Of a DNA stretch of 64,000 nt, positions 46,967 through 59,316 are shown piece by piece (the stretch's first letter is position 1; every line of letters begins with the position of its first letter). Source of the DNA: Chlorops oryzae (Eukaryota > Arthropoda > Insecta > Diptera > Chloropidae); NCBI GenBank assembly GCA_020466095.1, contig CM035806.1:9219251-9283250 (forward strand). The letters run 5' to 3'. The notes beneath the pieces were generated by a model, which saw nothing but the letters and a program-made list of their open reading frames with translations, was not told where the DNA came from and made no database searches. A program made the position numbers and the translations under genes.

Positions 46967-48130
46967 TTTCATAAAATTTTAATATATCGCACACTAATCA
47001 CTAAACCGGCACAATTCAAAATTTTTTCAATAATTTTTTTTTCATTTTTGCCAATATTTTACTGCAAGAAAAGGAACATGTTAGGAAAATTAACATTGAT
47101 ATTTATTGATTCTGCAGTTAATTAAGAATAATATAAATTTTGAAAAAGAAATTAATTTTACAGGCGTCGAGATTTTGAGGCTGTTTTCCCGAGAAATGCA
47201 AAATTTTGAGTTGTGCCGATTTAGTGATTACTGTACGATATGTATAAATTATTATTTGGGCTTTTTGGTCCCTCATTTTTCACTTATAGTGAAAAATGTA
47301 ATTTTTGGCAATTGAAAAAATTTCATTTTCATAAATTGCCGAGAAGTGTGGAAAGGCGATACGACCGGTTTCGAACCTACATAGCTTACAGGTTCATCAT
47401 CAGGTATCTTTAACCAACACCTTAGCCACTCTGACCACCTCAACTTTTCATAAAATTTTAATATACAGGGTGTTCCATACTCAATAGATCAAAAAAAAGG
47501 GAGTGATGGGGGGCGGGGTCCAAAGATCCATTTAAATATCGTATGGCTATGGGGTCGCAAATTCACTGAGAGTTATCATGGAAAACATACAATATTTGGT
47601 TACTGTGTTACTTACAGGCCATAAATTCAAAATCACATTTATATGAAAATGTTGGTATATTCGCATCACTAATCACTAATAGCGGCACAATTCAAAATTT
47701 ATCTTAATGAATTTTTTCTTTCATTATTATGCCGTTAATATATTTACTGCTATTGAAAATGAACATTTAGGTAATTAACATTGAATGATTTATTGATTTC
47801 TGCATGTTAATTAAGAATAATATAATTTGTAAAATGAAATTTAATTTTCACAGTGTCAGATTTTGAGCTGATTTTCCATATTCGAGAAATGCAAAATTCT
47901 TGAGTTGCATGCCATTTTTTAGTAAAATTAAATGTACAGATATGTATAATTATTTTTGAGCTATTTGTCAATTATTTATTCACTTTATAGTGAAATATAT
48001 TTGTAATTATTTGGCATTCAACAAACATTTTCAAAATTGCAGAATGTGGAAAGTTGCATCTTTTGACGGAATTTGAAACCTGCAATACTTACATGGTTCA
48101 TCATCAGGTTCTTTAAACCAACTACTTACA
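46967..48130. repeat. Diverged duplication of a ~490-bp unit
   Basis: Bases 46967-47440 recur at about 47636-48130 with many scattered one-base and two-base indels. Shared anchors include CACTAATCACTAA, GCGGCACAATTCAAAATTT (or CCGGCAC), GTTAATTAAGAATAATATAA and GGTTCATCATCAGGT. A third partial match is at 48933-48990. The second copy lies inside the TIR element 47466-48932. Confidence 0.65.
47361..47438 (-). tRNA. tRNA-like sequence
   Basis: On the minus strand, AGTGGCTAAGGTGTTGG resembles an A-box and AGGTTCGAAACC a B-box, about 45 bases apart. A decayed second copy lies near 48060-48130 within the duplicated unit. Confidence 0.4.
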
Positions 48131-48932
48131 ATTTGCCCTGTTGAATTTGGTCATGCACTAATTTTATTTGTTGATATAATAGAAAAAAAAAAATAAAAAC
48201 GACAAAAATCGTATGCAGGTGTTCAAAGACTGTTACTGATGAGTCGCAAATTAGCAAAAGTACTCTCCCTGTCAATTTATGCATTACAAATGGAAAAAAA
48301 AAGTTTCGACTTCAGTTGTTGTTATTTTCAGTGATATAGTACCGATTCTTACTTAATTCGAGTTAAATTAAAATCAATATTGCGATACGTGGCGGTATTG
48401 CCGATTAGGAGCACTGCACCTACTACGATTTTAAATAATTCAACTCCGGTTTTTCTGGTACTACCATCTAAGCCTAAAATAGTGTAATTTTGGCTTTTAA
48501 AGTGATTTAGTTCAAAAGAAATACGATCGAGCCTCTTTTTTTTTTTTTACTCTTTTCGGAAGCTTTGAGTTTTTCTCTTCAATTTGATACCATGGTTACT
48601 AAAAAAAAAAAGTTTCACAATCAATGCAAAACTAAGGTTTGAAAATAATTATTTTGTATTTTTGACTCCCAGAAAAGTTATTTTAATCAAATTTATTGAG
48701 CACACTTTTAGGCAGCATGAGAAAAAGAAAAATCTAAGAAATTTAAAAATTTCTGAATAATGTTTTAGTTTTACATATCCGCCTAAAAGTATGCTCACCA
48801 ATTTAGTGGAATTCTTTCCGCGTCTCTAGCTCCTTACGAGTGCAAGATGAACCTCCTTTCCATACAATTTTTTGCTTGTATGGTTCCCCCTATCACCTCC
48901 TTTTTTTTATCCATTGAGTATGGAACACCCTG
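47466..48932. mobile_element. 1467-bp TIR element, TA target (mariner-like size and target)
   Basis: The tips CAGGGTGTTCCATACTCAAT and ATTGAGTATGGAACACCCTG are exact complements and TA flanks both ends. No transposase frame survives. The interior contains the diverged unit copy described at 46967-48130. Confidence 0.7.
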
Positions 48933-48990
48933 TATAATTATTATTTGGGCTTTATTATAGTGAAAAATGCAATTTTTGGCAATTGAAATT

Positions 48991-50932
48991 TTTTTTTTTT
49001 TTTTTCAAATTATTTAAAATCATTTTTATTTTATTTATTTATTTATTTATTTTTTCCAATTCATATCTTTTCACATGCTGAAAATATCTCCTCAATCAAA
49101 CTCTTTGACGCATTTATGTTTGTCAAAGTTTTTGTTTCCAAACACTACCATTCAAATGCAACTCTGTTCTACATTACACTGTGGCCACACCGCAATATCG
49201 CCCTTAATTGAATACTACCCCCATTTGAAGATACAATGGAATACAAATATCCAAAGAAAATGGACATTTTCGAAAGCAACATTTTCAATGAAAATTTTCA
49301 TAAAACACTTATTGAATTGAACCCGACTAAAGTTCATTCAAATTTGAGTTTTTCTAAATCAAAACCATGAGATTACCTCCTTATTTTCCATTCCATATCA
49401 ATTGTGCAAATGAGCTTGCAAGTTAATGCAAACACGGCGAACACGAATGTGAAGAGAAAAAAAAAAAAAACCTAACGAAATAGAAAACGCCGAAGCGAAG
49501 AATTTCAAAGAGCAAAATAAACTGTATACACTTCCACTTTGTTCCTCTTTCCCCCGTCCACAGCAGCGTATGCACGAAACGAAAACGCTACACACCACAA
49601 GGAGCAAGAAAATGGAAAAACGCCGAAAACGATAAAACAGCGTAGAGATGATGTTAAACGACGAAACACACACGAAAAAAAAAAAAAAAAAAAAAAAATC
49701 AAAAGAGGAGTCCGTTCGCCCAAATTGGGTTCCCTTCGTCAAAAATCCGACTCCTTCATGGAAACTTTTATTCGTTCGTTATTTTCTCGTTCAACTTCAT
49801 GTAAAACAATTAAAAAAAAAAAAAGTTTTTTTTTTTTTTTTTTTTTGTTAAATATATTTTCCCTCTTTCTTCAACACTTCTTCGTAATAAATTTTTTTTC
49901 TTTTTGTAGCCGGCTCTTCGTTGCTAAGTTTTTTGCGCGTCCGACATTTTTGTATTAATATTCGATATTGCTTTCATTCGTTGCGCGTTTTAAATCACTT
50001 TTTCTTCATATTTATTGTTTTAAAAATGAAAACAAATTTTTCTGTATTTCTCACGCCAGCAAACTAAACAAGAAAACTGCGTACTGCGAGCGGCGTTGTT
50101 CGCTTTGGTATACGAATGACATTGTGAAGTGGAAACGAACAAAACTGAAATTGAGCGAGCGCAGGGTTGCATTTTTCGGCTCGAAAAGTTTGCGCAACGA
50201 AAATTTGCCAAACAGAATAGCTTTGCCTAACACGAGTGTTCGCGGATTTAAGTATTAAAAATAAAAAAAAAAAACAATTCTTTTTAACGCGATTTTATTA
50301 GATGGCCCAATAGCGAAAGCTCTTTTATTTTTTTATTTTTAACGATTTTAAATTAATTAAGAGCGAATATGAAAAACATTTTGTTTGAAAAACTTTAAAT
50401 TAAATAAACAAAAAATATAAGTATGTTAGTTTATCAATATTGGTATTAGTGTTTGTAATGTTTATTAATTTTTTCAACTCGTCACGGGGACAATTTTACA
50501 GTTATGAGGAAAAATATAGTCACAATTTTTGAACCATGCCTACTTTTTGAAATCAACTCTGGGGATCACTTCTAGAGTCTTGTCATACAAACATACATAA
50601 ATAATTACATACATACATGCAGCAGTGAAGCGAGGGGGGTTATAGAAAGGGGAGCTTCCCCGGGCGCCAAATCGTATTTAAAATTTTTTTAAATGGTCTC
50701 TTAATTTAGGCCGGGGGGAGGGCCGGTATTTCCTGCATTGTGCCTATATATTGTGCCCTCTCGTCGTTCTCCGGGCGCCGAAATGTCTCGCTACGTCACT
50801 GCATGCATATGTATTACATACAAACATACATCCATACACACGTCCATACATACGTACATACATATGTATGTATATTTGAATTTGGAGTACCTACCTTATT
50901 CGGGTGGTGGCTAGTATTCGTCTCAATGCGTC
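48991..50932. other. Upstream of sbb, no assigned gene
   Basis: This may contain sbb 5' UTR exons or promoter, but no splice site or core promoter stands out. There is a mixed poly-A run at 49674-49698 and poly-T near 49826. Several 60-140-codon frames overlap these low-complexity runs and are not convincing. Confidence 0.4.
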
Positions 50933-51424
50933 TCATTGACTCCATACAGACGAAAAAATTGGGGTCTCCGCGGTTATTTGCGGACCCACAAAACGCAAAA
51001 GTACGCCTTTTTCGTCACCAACTAAATTCTCACAACGTTCGATGATGATATTAAATGTGTTGTTGTTGTTGTTGCTGTTGTTATCGTACTTGTTGTTTTT
51101 GTTGTTGTTGTTGTTGTTGTTGGTGATAGAATTCTTGATTTTAGTATATAGAACACGTTTTTTGTATTCAATTCCAATTAAAGGCGTTTTGCGAAATAAT
51201 TCACGACGAGCGTTGAGTGTATGACGTTGATTGAAGATTTTATGACAGCGATTGTTGTTAATTGATTTATTATTACCGTTGTTATTGCTGCTGCTCCTGC
51301 TGCTGCTTTTTAAATTGCTATCGATGATACTTGCTGATAATAACGATACAGACGACGATGATGTTAATGTTGATGATAACCGTTGACGGCGGGAGGGCCC
51401 CGGCCCTTGGGCCAATCGGTTCAT
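50933..51424 (-). CDS. Hypothetical protein or upstream sbb exon, 163 codons
   Basis: The frame starts MNRLAQGPGPSRRQRLSSTL and continues with Ser-rich, then Asn-rich sequence typical of fly regulatory proteins. No domain is recognised. It is on the same strand as sbb, about 4.2 kb upstream of its first coding exon. A GTGAGA near the end of the Asn run could be a donor, but the next sbb exon has an in-frame stop upstream of its Met codons, so it is not simply joined to that exon. It may be an alternative first exon, a separate small gene or chance. Confidence 0.3.
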   Translation of the reverse strand: MNRLAQGPGPSRRQRLSSTLTSSSSVSLLSASIIDSNLKSSSRSSSNNNGNNKSINNNRCHKIFNQRHTLNARRELFRKTPLIGIEYKKRVLYTKIKNSITNNNNNNNKNNKYDNNSNNNNNTFNIIIERCENLVGDEKGVLLRFVGPQITAETPIFSSVWSQ

Positions 51425-52019
51425 TTTAAAACTGAAAATATATAAATGAGGAAAAGAAATTTTCGATTAGTTTTATTATTTTTCTTTCATTCTTTCATTC
51501 GTTTTAAAGTCATTCAATTCATTTTGGTTTTACTATGTGAACATGTTTTTTTTTTTTTTTTTATAAAAGTTTACGGTTCTTTCTTGGCACTTGAAATTAT
51601 ACACATACATACATACATAGTGAGGAGGTCGAGAGTGAGGGCACACTCAACAGATTTTTTTATTTTAATTTTTTTTTTTTTTTTTATTAAGCTACCAGAA
51701 TCGCAGTTGTACTAATAATTCACCGATCAAGTGCGTTAAAAAAGGATTTCTATAAAAAATGTTTAAAAGGTGTTGTGAATAGAGATTTTGATAGCGGTTA
51801 TTTTTTCTGAAGTGCTCTTCAGAAATTGCGCTCTTTTCGACTAATCTTTTTAATACATACAATTTGCACATCTACTTCAAAAAATCGCCGCTATTGACGG
51901 ACTGAATGTGATTGCTATTCGAACAGCACTTGAGTTGAGATTATTTAAAAATAGGAAATTCGTTTTTTTTTTTTTTTTTGGTTTTGGTTTTTATAACAAG
52001 CAACAACAATCTATTTTCT
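51425..52019. other. AT-rich DNA, no gene
   Basis: Contains poly-T runs near 51548, 51669 and 51964, and a short (CATA)n run at 51602-51618. No gene or complete element is visible. Confidence 0.5.
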
Positions 52020-52029
52020 TCCTGTTTAT

Positions 52030-52620
52030 GTGAATGAGTGATGGAGGGTGATTGAGGGGTAGAATGGAGGAGTAGAATGATGAGATATGATGGAGGGGGT
52101 ATGACGGACGGGGCAAGATGGAGGGGGTATGCTGGAGGGGTTATAATATGGAGGGGGGATATTATATGGAGGGGGATAATATGGAGGGGATAATATGAGG
52201 GGTATGATGGAGGGGGTGATGGACGAAGTGTGATGGATAGGTATGATGGAGGGGGTATGCTAAAGGGGTATAATGGAGGGATTGAATATAGGAGTTGAAT
52301 GGAGGGGAACATGAATGGGGTATAATTGAGGGGTAGAAGGTAGGGGTACGATGGAGGGGGGATATGATGGAGGGGGGATATGATGGAGGGGGGGGGGGTA
52401 TAATGGAGGGGGTGATGGACGAAGTGTGATGGATAGGTATGATGGAGGGGGTATGCTAAAGGGGTATAATGGAGGGATTGAATATAGGATTGAATGGAGG
52501 GGAACATGAATTGGGTATAATTGAGGGGTAGAAGGTAGGGGTACGGTGGAGGGGGTATGATGGAGTAAAAGAATGGAGGGGTAGAATTGAGAAGTTTTTT
52601 TGTTGTAAGAGGAGTAGATG
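52030..52620. repeat. Purine-rich minisatellite (GATGGAGGGG)
   Basis: Variants of GATGGAGGGGTAT repeat over about 590 bases. A higher-order block is duplicated: AATGGAGGGATTGAATATAG and the preceding GTGATGGACGAAGTGTGATG occur at about 52210-52310 and again at 52405-52500. The long Pro/Tyr/Ser minus-strand frame here (51941-52738) is a product of the repeat, not a gene. Confidence 0.85.
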
Positions 52621-52640
52621 ACAAGCCGGGAATAGCGATA

Positions 52641-52966
52641 AGGGGTCGTCCATATATTACGTCATCATACAGGGGGGTGGAGGGGGTCTCGCGAATGATG
52701 ACGCTTGATGATGAGGGGGAGGGGGGGTCAATCCGCAATGATCACGTCATCATCTCTATCTTATAAGAAAACACTATTAAACTATATTTTGAAGAAATTA
52801 ATTTCTATTTACTTGTGAAATAATAAAGAGCTCAAAGATGATGTCAAACAAGGGGGGGGGGGGGGGGGGGAGGAGGGGGTTCTGGACGATGACGATTGAT
52901 GATAAGGGGGAGGAGGGGGTCTAAAATGGTCAAAATCATGCTGACGTAATATATGGACGGCCCCCT
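52641..52966. mobile_element. TIR element with poly-G interior
   Basis: The tips AGGGGTCGTCCATATATTAC (then GTCA) and the complement TGACGTAATATATGGACGGC bound about 326 bp. The interior has two inverted blocks around TGATGACG and an uninterrupted G run at about 52852-52870. The family is unassigned. Confidence 0.7.
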
Positions 52967-55024
52967 AAGGGAAAGTCTAAATCAGAGGGGCAGACAGAGG
53001 GCAAGATTGAAAAAAGAAGTCTAAAAACCACAAAATATAACCAATCAAATGAACATAAAACCGAAATGATTTAACCAGAAAAGTGGGCAGTTTCTCCATT
53101 TGGCTTCCGAATTCGTTTTACATTTCCCCCAATGGAATGACCATTCGTGACCCCTCAATACCCCCCACACGTCAGTGGAGCGTAACACCATTGGACATGC
53201 ACACAAATAAATCTAAAGCCAAATCCGCAGCAAAAACCGAAAAACGCGTTTTGTAATCCGTAATTTTCGCTATATTACATCGTTTGGCGGCAGTCTGTGG
53301 TCCTCGGCGTAGTCCATGCTGGCGATTGTGCGATGCGGTGCAGTGCGGTGACGCTGCCTGATTTATTTGCCAATTTGCATGTTTTATAAATGTCAATTGA
53401 CAGTTTATGCGACGTTTTCAGATTTTTCCGATTTTTGCAATTTTTTTTTTTTTTTTTTTTTTTTTCAAAAAATCTCTTCACATTTTTTTTTCACCTTCTT
53501 TTCGCCTTTATTGTTTTTCGTATATATCTATGCAAAGAAAGAAACAAAAAAAAAAAAAAAAAAAAATGAGAATAAAAATGAAAAAGAAAAAAAATCCAAA
53601 GACATCTTGGTTTGTTTACCTCCCTTGAGGCTGGTTTTTGATTCGCAGCCGCTTTATTTATTCACTTTTTTCCTCATTTTTTGTGAGCTTTTTTTTTTCG
53701 GAGTAGCTATTTTTTGTGGTTGCTTATTTCTTGTCATGATTAGGCCGCTGAGTCACGACATGATGCAATTAAAATGTTCGCTTTCGTGTTTAACTTTTGT
53801 ATTTCGAATTCAATTTAATTGATGATATTTAACGCATTATCAGTCTATTTCGACTCGTTTTCTTTGGCTTTTTAATTTTTTTTTTTATTTTTCTTTGATT
53901 ACTTTATTTTGTTGTTGCTGTTTGTCGTAATGTTGTTGTTACTGTTGTTGTTTTCCCCGTCTCTAATTATCACATCAAATTTTGTTAAGCACGCTTGGAC
54001 TTCGTTTCGATGGATTGTGGGGAATTATTATTTACTTACCAATTTTTTTTTTTTTTTTCAAATATTTTTGATTTTTTTTGTATGCTACATTTTCAACTGT
54101 AGGTACATACATACTTATCTACAACATGTTGTTCAACCCACTTAAAATGTTGCTGCTACTTTGCTTGTGTTCTTTATTGGCTGCTATTAATTTTTTCCAC
54201 ACCTAAATGGGGCCGCCCCGCCCCTCTGGTCTCGAGTCTTGAGATCGAATACGATTTTTTTTTCCTCTCTGATTTGTCTTGTAAATTTTTCCTCCTTTGA
54301 AGTTATTTATTTATTTTTTTTTTATTTTTTTTTATTTTTTATATTTATTTAATTTTGTTTTTTTTCAAATTTTATTTTCGTGTGTAAGATTCTTCCCTTC
54401 GGGCCACCGCGCCGTGCAATTTTTTAGGGTGTTAAAAGTTATTCGCAGCCCAATTCCGCATGCTCATTTCGTACGCTTTCTTATCAGCTTCACCAGCTCC
54501 AAGCAATTTGCTTGAACAAGTGTTCATGGCTGCCGTTTCGATGCTTTTTTTATGTAATTTTTTTTTTAAATTTTTTTTTTTTTTTTTGCTGTTGCACTTC
54601 AAAGTATTTCTGGCGGCATTTTAGTTTTTTCTTCTCCTTTTTTTTTTGTATTACATTTTTATGAAATAATAAAGCGAAAAAGAACAGAAAAGCGGAGCGT
54701 TATCGCTACAAGTTGTTAAAAATATTTTGTGAGCTGATACTCGTAGAAAAAAAAAAAAGCTGTCATTTACGCGAGACGTTTCAATTGCTCGAGTGAAAAT
54801 AATAGATCATGACCCCCGTGTTCGTTTAGGAGTGATTGAAAGAAGGTTTTTTGTAAGAAAAAAAATTAAGAAAACTATTACTTAATATAAACTCTCGAAT
54901 GCATACTTTAGTCCATTACCCTCCAATGGGGAAGGAAAACGGACGATTAAAATGAATTTTCAATTATTTAATTAATCGCGCGAAAATTGTGATGGGCTCA
55001 TTATGTACAATGTACATAGATGGA
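52967..55024. other. Low-complexity intergenic DNA
   Basis: Poly-T and poly-A runs dominate (for example 53442-53465, 53547-53566). No exon or promoter could be supported; the open frames encode Phe- or Lys-rich runs from these homopolymers. Confidence 0.5.
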
Positions 55025-55029
55025 GTAAA

Positions 55030-55156
55030 ACTTCCATAGCTCGATTTCTCTCTTTCTTTTTATCCTTCTTTCTCTTCTTCTCTCTTTCTCTCTCTTTCTC
55101 TCTCTTTCTCTCTCTTTCTCTCTCTTTCTCTCTCTTTCTCTCTCTTTCTCTCTTCT

Positions 55157-55187
<31 letters not shown>

Positions 55188-55767
55188 TTCTCTCTTCTCT
55201 CTCTTTCTCTCTTTCTCTCTTCTCTTTCTCTCTTTCTCTCTTCTTTCTCTCTTCTTTCTTTCTTCTCTTTTCTCTCTTCTCTCTTTCTTCTTTCTTTCTT
55301 CTCTTTCTCTCTTCTTCTCTCTTTCTTTCTCTTCTTTCTCTTCTTTCTCTCCTTCTTCTCTTTCTCTCTCTTCTTCTTTCTCTCTCTTCTCTTTCTTTCT
55401 CTCTTTCTCTTCTCTCTTTCTTCTCTTTCTCTCTTTTCTCTCTTTCTCTCTCTTTCTCTCTCTTTCTTCTCTTCTCTTTTCTTTCTCTTTCTTCTTTCTC
55501 TCTCTTCTTCTTTTCTCTCTCTTTCTCTCTCTTCTCTTCTTTCTCTCTCTTTCTCTCCTCTTTCTCTTCTCTCTTCTCTTTCTCTCTCTTTCTCTCTCTT
55601 TTTCTTCTCTCTCTCTTCTTCTCTCTCTTTCTCTCTTCTTTCTCTCTCTTTCCTCTCTTCTCTCTCTTCTCTCTTCTCTCTCTTTCTTCTCTCTCTTGTC
55701 TCTCTCTTTGTCTCTCTCTTTGTCTCTCTCTTTGTCTCTGTCTTTGTCTCTCTCTTTTTCTCTCTGT
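55030..55767. repeat. 740-bp homopyrimidine (TCTCTTTC)n tract
   Basis: The plus strand is essentially only T and C from about 55030 to 55695, then picks up occasional G in TTGTCTCTCTC units. The 259-codon Leu/Ser/Phe frame over it is a repeat artefact. Such mirror-like tracts can form triplex (H-) DNA. Confidence 0.9.
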
Positions 55768-55799
55768 TTCTTATCCTGTTAAGCTCTTAAGTCGCTCGT

Positions 55800-58550
55800 T
55801 TTTCCTAAGGAGTGCTACTGCTGCACAGATGATAAATATAGGAAAAATAATCGTCTTTATGATGGCAGCTGTATTATGCCTTCACCTAATGAACTATCAA
55901 GGAATCAGTCAATCAATATTGGCAAAAGAGCTACACGAAGCCGGGGGCACCGCACCGTGTACCACGGATATTTGGAAAGGGTGTTTGTGGGTCGGTCATA
56001 TCCGCGGCAGTCAGTTTTTTTTTTGGCATTCTGAGCAGAGAGCAAATGTTTTTTCAGTGCTCTAATTCCTCGAGGATCAGATCCTTTTGTTCATGGCGAA
56101 ATATGTACCTATGTAATTGTGACGGTGGAGCTCCGAGACTTGGGTCATTGTTATCCTTCAATGTATATTGCAATCATTTCGGTATACTTAAGCGTTCATC
56201 GCGCACAAGAACCGAAATCGTTCTTTTTTATTTGGGATTGTTTTTCTACAATTTCCGGAAAATACTGAAGCGCCCTCACTTCACTCGACCGAAATGTGAA
56301 AATGAATCGAATCAGCTGTCCTCACGGCACAAATCTCGGAATACGAAGCGAGAAGGCGAGAGGGGGAATAGGTACTTTTCGGCAAAATGTTCAATCTTCA
56401 AAGAGCAGTTAACGTACTACGCACACATATGTATGTATTTATGTATGAACGTATGACAATTGTAATTGTTTCTCTCCCAGTCAGCGCAATAAATTCGCAT
56501 TTTCCTCTCTACCTGTAATAAAATTTCGAGCAAAATATCTACTGCGTGGCAATTTTCCTAAAGAGCATTGTTCCAAAGGATTCTATGGAAAACAAAAACA
56601 AAATCCGAGAGCCCTTGCCTTGCCTTGCCTTGCCTTACCTTACGTTCTCCTAATGCGCACGACGAAACTCTTGAGCAAGAATCGCATGCAATAAAATAAT
56701 TAAGCACTGAGAATTGAGTTCAGCGAAAATTGAATTTTATTGCGAGGATGTGCAAGGAGACAATTTCCTTTATTCTCTCTAACGTTTATGTGGGTATACA
56801 GTGGACGCGCGATAGCTCGAACTGAGATCGGTCTTGTTTCTCATTGGCGTAAAATATGTTTCGAATTAGCACGTTGCACAGTGGTCCCGCCTCATAAATT
56901 TTTTTTGGAAAAATCTACTGTATAAATCGAATGTACTCTCTCTCAACCATTTATGGCATAAGAACCCATATATGGGATCTGCCAAAAAAAAAAAAAAAAT
57001 ATACCCAGCATTTTTTCATCGATGAAATAGGAATGAAAAGTAAATTTTGAGGAAAATCCGCTGAGCGCGCGCAACCTCTAAACCTTTTTTCGAAAAGTCT
57101 GAAAAAATTCTCAAAAATACTTTGACCCATAAGCTTTCGAAAAAACCACGTTCCAAAAAAAAAAACAATTTTTTTTTTTTTGAAAACCCTAATTGGGTAT
57201 TGCCTACGGGGCCGAAAAATATTACCGCTTTAGAGGAAACTATTTGAGGGGTTTTATAAAAGGGGTCCCCGAAAGAAAAGAGTACACTTTATATACCTAA
57301 ATATATGGAAGTTTATATGACTCTTTAATTAATTTTCTTACAGCGTCTGTTGTAAATTGCAGTGCGAAGTGAAATAATGGAACAAATTTAATGAAATAAA
57401 ATTAAACGAAGTGCAAATGAAGGAAATTAAAATATTAAATTGAATTCAATTGAAAAGAAAACCCAACGACCGACGATCGCAATTAGCATTTGAGGACGGT
57501 GGATACACAAGAAAAAAGCTTATAAAAAAATTAAATAAAAAAAAATTTCTAAAAAAGAAAAAAAAAAAAGGAAAACTAAAATAAATTGACTCGGAACTGT
57601 TGTCACCCACTTAAATTGAATGAAAAATCGCAGAGCATGCGAACGAACGAACCAACGCTCAATCGTTAAATGTTTAAAACAGAAGCCAATTATTAAAAGA
57701 TCATTTAAAAGAACATTTATTGTGCGAGCCTGTCTGGGTCTGTGGGGCCGCATCTGAGATGGAGATGGAGATGGAGACTGAAACGGAGACTGAGTCTGAT
57801 CGAGACGGAGGCTTATTCTCGGTCGTTGTTCGTTCGTATGACGCCAACACACATAAACGACATAAACGACGAGGAAAATTATTGTAAATTAATAACGAAA
57901 TTAAAATGAATAGAGGCGAATACAAAGCGTTGCGCGCACGGGGGGGGCGTACATACGAAATGAAGAAACAATGTGCCGAACGAAGTATTGTGGATAAAAT
58001 GATTTTTTTTTTTTTTGGTGAAATAAATTTCAACCTGCCAAGCAGTAGCGCCGTGTCAGCTTTTAGTTATCCCCCTCCACCCCAAAGTACTCGCCCAGTG
58101 CGGAAAATTCTTCATAGAACAACAATAAGCGAACGAAGGAGCGAACGGTTGGACGGACGGACCACCGAATGAACCATACGCTAAATAAGCTTAAGCACAC
58201 CGCATTCCACCCTCTTCAACTCCGCCCCTAGCCGTAGAGCTTGCGCCTTATTGCCAACGGCAACAGTCGACAGTCGACAGTCGACAGCCGACACACGATT
58301 CCGAATCTGACGCTGACGCTGACTCTGGCTCTTGAAAATGTGAGAAACCTCCATTCTTAGCTTTGAATTTACTCGCCCACTTTATCGCGTCGTGAAAATC
58401 AATTTTCGCCTTTTTGGAGTTGCAAAATTTTATTTATAGGTAGACGTATCTATAAATATGTTCGCACACACACACACACACGCACAGCATAGCATTCGGC
58501 TGTGTCTGCAGCTTCATGTTCGAATTAAACCGCCGCAGCGAGACCACAAA
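55800..58550. other. Intergenic DNA with short repeats
   Basis: Contains (CCTTG)n at 56609-56636, a decayed AAGCGGACA-family copy near 57190-57290, GGAGAT repeats at 57757-57780 and GTCGACA repeats at 58266-58288. The 55829-56065 frame shows no domain. Base composition rises in GC near 58200-58800, which could mark a promoter or 5' exon, but nothing decisive is seen. Confidence 0.4.
56799..56920. mobile_element. Possible 122-bp pogo/Tigger-like relic
   Basis: It starts CAGTGGACGCGCGATAGCTC and ends ATCTACTG, both next to TA. Pairing beyond the CAGT tips is poor, so this is tentative. Confidence 0.4.
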
Positions 58551-58554
58551 ATGT

Positions 58555-58647
58555 TCACTCACTCACTCACTCACTCACTCACTCACTCACTCACTCACTC
58601 ACTCACTCACTCACTCACTCACTCACTCACTCACTCACTCACTCACT
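58555..58647. repeat. (ACTC)n microsatellite
   Basis: About 23 uninterrupted ACTC units. Confidence 0.95.
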
Positions 58648-59270
58648 GACTAGCTGCCTGCACGAAGGCGACTTTGTAGCATTGTGCTGTCGTTGCATTA
58701 ATTGCCATAGCATAGGCGCACAGCCTGTGCGGCGGCACGCCGCGGCGGGTGGGGGAGAGAGCGGCTTATTTATGCTGTCTGACAAGTTGACTCAAGGAGC
58801 AACATGAATTTCGAAGACCTTCGAAGACTACTGTTGACTTCATTCGCCAGTTTCCTCTTTTTGCTTTATGACCGGGGAGTCACTCGCAGTCGCTGGAGTC
58901 GTATAATCCTAAGCAGTTAAACGATTGAATGTATTAATTTTCCTTAATGCGACACACATACACACACACACACACATAGGCATGTGGGGATGTGGAGGTT
59001 CTGAGGTGTCGTGAAACTGAATATCAATTTTAATCTCCAATGACGCATCCCGCACCATGAAGTTTTAATGAATTCTTCTTTGGAATTTGCAGATTTCGAT
59101 CGATAACACGATAGAAAAGCGTAATTCGATCAATTTGTAAGCCATCCGATCATAATCCTCTCATGGGGGAAATTCCTCAAAATGGAGAATCAAATTGCTT
59201 TTATGCTATCAAGACTGTCCGCTTAACCCAATTCTTACTGAATTCGTCTCTAGACGGAGTTGATTCCAAT
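58648..59270. other. Relatively GC-rich intergenic DNA
   Basis: Includes GGCGGCACGCCGCGGCGGGT near 58730 and a (CA)n run at 58955-58974. No gene is recognised. Confidence 0.4.
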
Positions 59271-59316
59271 AAAAAAAAAATTAAAAAAAAGTAAATAAAT
59301 AAAAAAAAAAAATAAA

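Noticed and set aside
51941..52738. 265-codon Pro/Tyr/Ser-rich minus-strand frame
   Set aside because: It reads the GATGGAGGGG minisatellite; periodic peptide and no domain.
55003..55782. 259-codon Leu/Ser/Phe-rich open frame
   Set aside because: It is a translation of the TCTCTTTC tract, open only because pure TC sequence has no stop codons.
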